From LMUY01 sp964245495 (GTDB taxonomy: Bacteria > Pseudomonadota > Alphaproteobacteria > Acetobacterales > Acetobacteraceae), in the NCBI GenBank assembly GCA_964245495.1, contig CAXTNC010000207.1, forward strand, positions 1 to 5,304: a stretch of DNA of 5,304 bases, written 5' to 3'. Below the pieces are notes generated by a model, which saw only the letters and a list, made by a program, of their open reading frames with translations, was not told where the DNA came from and made no database searches. Position 1 is the stretch's first letter; the number at the start of each line of letters is the position of its first letter. A program made the position numbers and the translations under genes. This document shows positions 5,105-5,304 of this stretch, in pieces.

Positions 5105-5304
5105 GTGGACGGCGGTGCGGGTCTTGATCGGGTGACGGACCTCCAGGTGGGCGGCATGAGCTGCGCCGCGTGCGTGCGCCGGGTCGAGCGGGCGCTGCTG
5201 AAGGTGCCCGGCGTGGCCGCTGCCGACGTGAACCTGCAAACGGAGCGCGCCCGCGTCCGCGGCGCCGCGCCGGCGCGCGCGCTGGCGGAGGCCGTGCGCC
5301 GCGC
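5105..5304 (+). CDS. HMA-domain protein, probably the N-terminus of a copper-type P1B ATPase (3' end outside window)
   Basis: The visible 66 residues start a heavy-metal-associated domain: LQVGGMSCAACVRRVERALL followed by KVPGVAAADVNLQTERARV. The metal-binding motif GMSCAAC places C20 and C23 as the thiol pair for Cu(I) or a similar soft metal. The b-a-b order is right, and the fold's last strand would lie past the window edge. A copper-exporting ATPase (CopA type) in the inner membrane is most likely, because these commonly begin with this domain. A stand-alone CopZ/MerP-like chaperone cannot be excluded, since no stop is reached. The start is uncertain. GTG at 5105 has GGGG 7 nt upstream; GTG at 5132 would begin closer to the domain but has no clear ribosome-binding site. 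There is an in-frame stop at 5075-5077, so it cannot start earlier than that. It is divergent from the oxidoreductase operon across 129 bp. Confidence 0.75.
   Translation, partial: MDGGAGLDRVTDLQVGGMSCAACVRRVERALLKVPGVAAADVNLQTERARVRGAAPARALAEAVRR

Noticed and set aside
5098..5127. A 9-codon leader frame (ATG 5098 to TGA 5125-5127) ending 4 nt before GTG 5132
   Set aside because: The G-run touches the ATG, leaving no room for a functional Shine-Dalgarno spacing, and such short frames arise easily by chance.
5267..5276. GCGCCGGCGC palindrome and a following GC-alternating run
   Set aside because: It lies within the HMA coding sequence in Ala/Arg codons and is expected at this GC content.

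Overview
The window is very GC-rich and tightly packed, with five genes and no stretch over 130 bp without one. Base composition, short or overlapping gene junctions, and the protein families suggest a high-GC proteobacterium. An alphaproteobacterium of the Acetobacteraceae kind is my best guess, but this is inference and was not tested by any search.

Layout from left to right. (1) The + strand opens with the C-terminal half of an MFS transporter of the YbfB/YjiJ type (1-671), whose N-terminal half lies outside the window. (2) On the - strand, a YbhB/YbcL-type PEBP (Raf kinase inhibitor-like) protein (656-1216) converges on it with a 16-bp tail overlap. (3) Upstream on the same - strand lies a three-gene operon for a molybdenum hydroxylase resembling E. 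coli PaoABC aldehyde oxidoreductase. In transcription order it is a [2Fe-2S] subunit (4975 to 4487), an FAD subunit carrying an extra four-cysteine cluster motif (4485 to 3502), and a molybdopterin-binding catalytic subunit (3497 to 1263). Junctions are 1 and 4 nt, so the genes are almost certainly co-transcribed; the PEBP gene, 46 nt downstream, is probably the last cistron. (4) A 129-bp divergent intergenic region (4976-5104) holds two sets of direct repeats and a 20-bp imperfect palindrome. (5) On the + strand the window ends inside a heavy-metal-associated (HMA) domain with GMSCAAC, most likely the N-terminus of a copper-type P1B ATPase.

How the genes work together: electrons from aldehyde (or related carbonyl/N-heterocycle) hydroxylation at the Mo centre would pass through two [2Fe-2S] clusters to FAD and then to an acceptor. 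The extra cluster predicted in the FAD subunit is the hallmark of the PaoB type. Unlike E. coli PaoA, the small subunit has no Tat signal, so the enzyme is predicted to be cytoplasmic. The substrate cannot be read from the sequence.

I see no clear sign of an entirely new system. The points most worth checking are an apparent ATT start codon with a well-placed Shine-Dalgarno sequence for the PEBP gene, a hairpin just before it, and the repeat-rich divergent control region.
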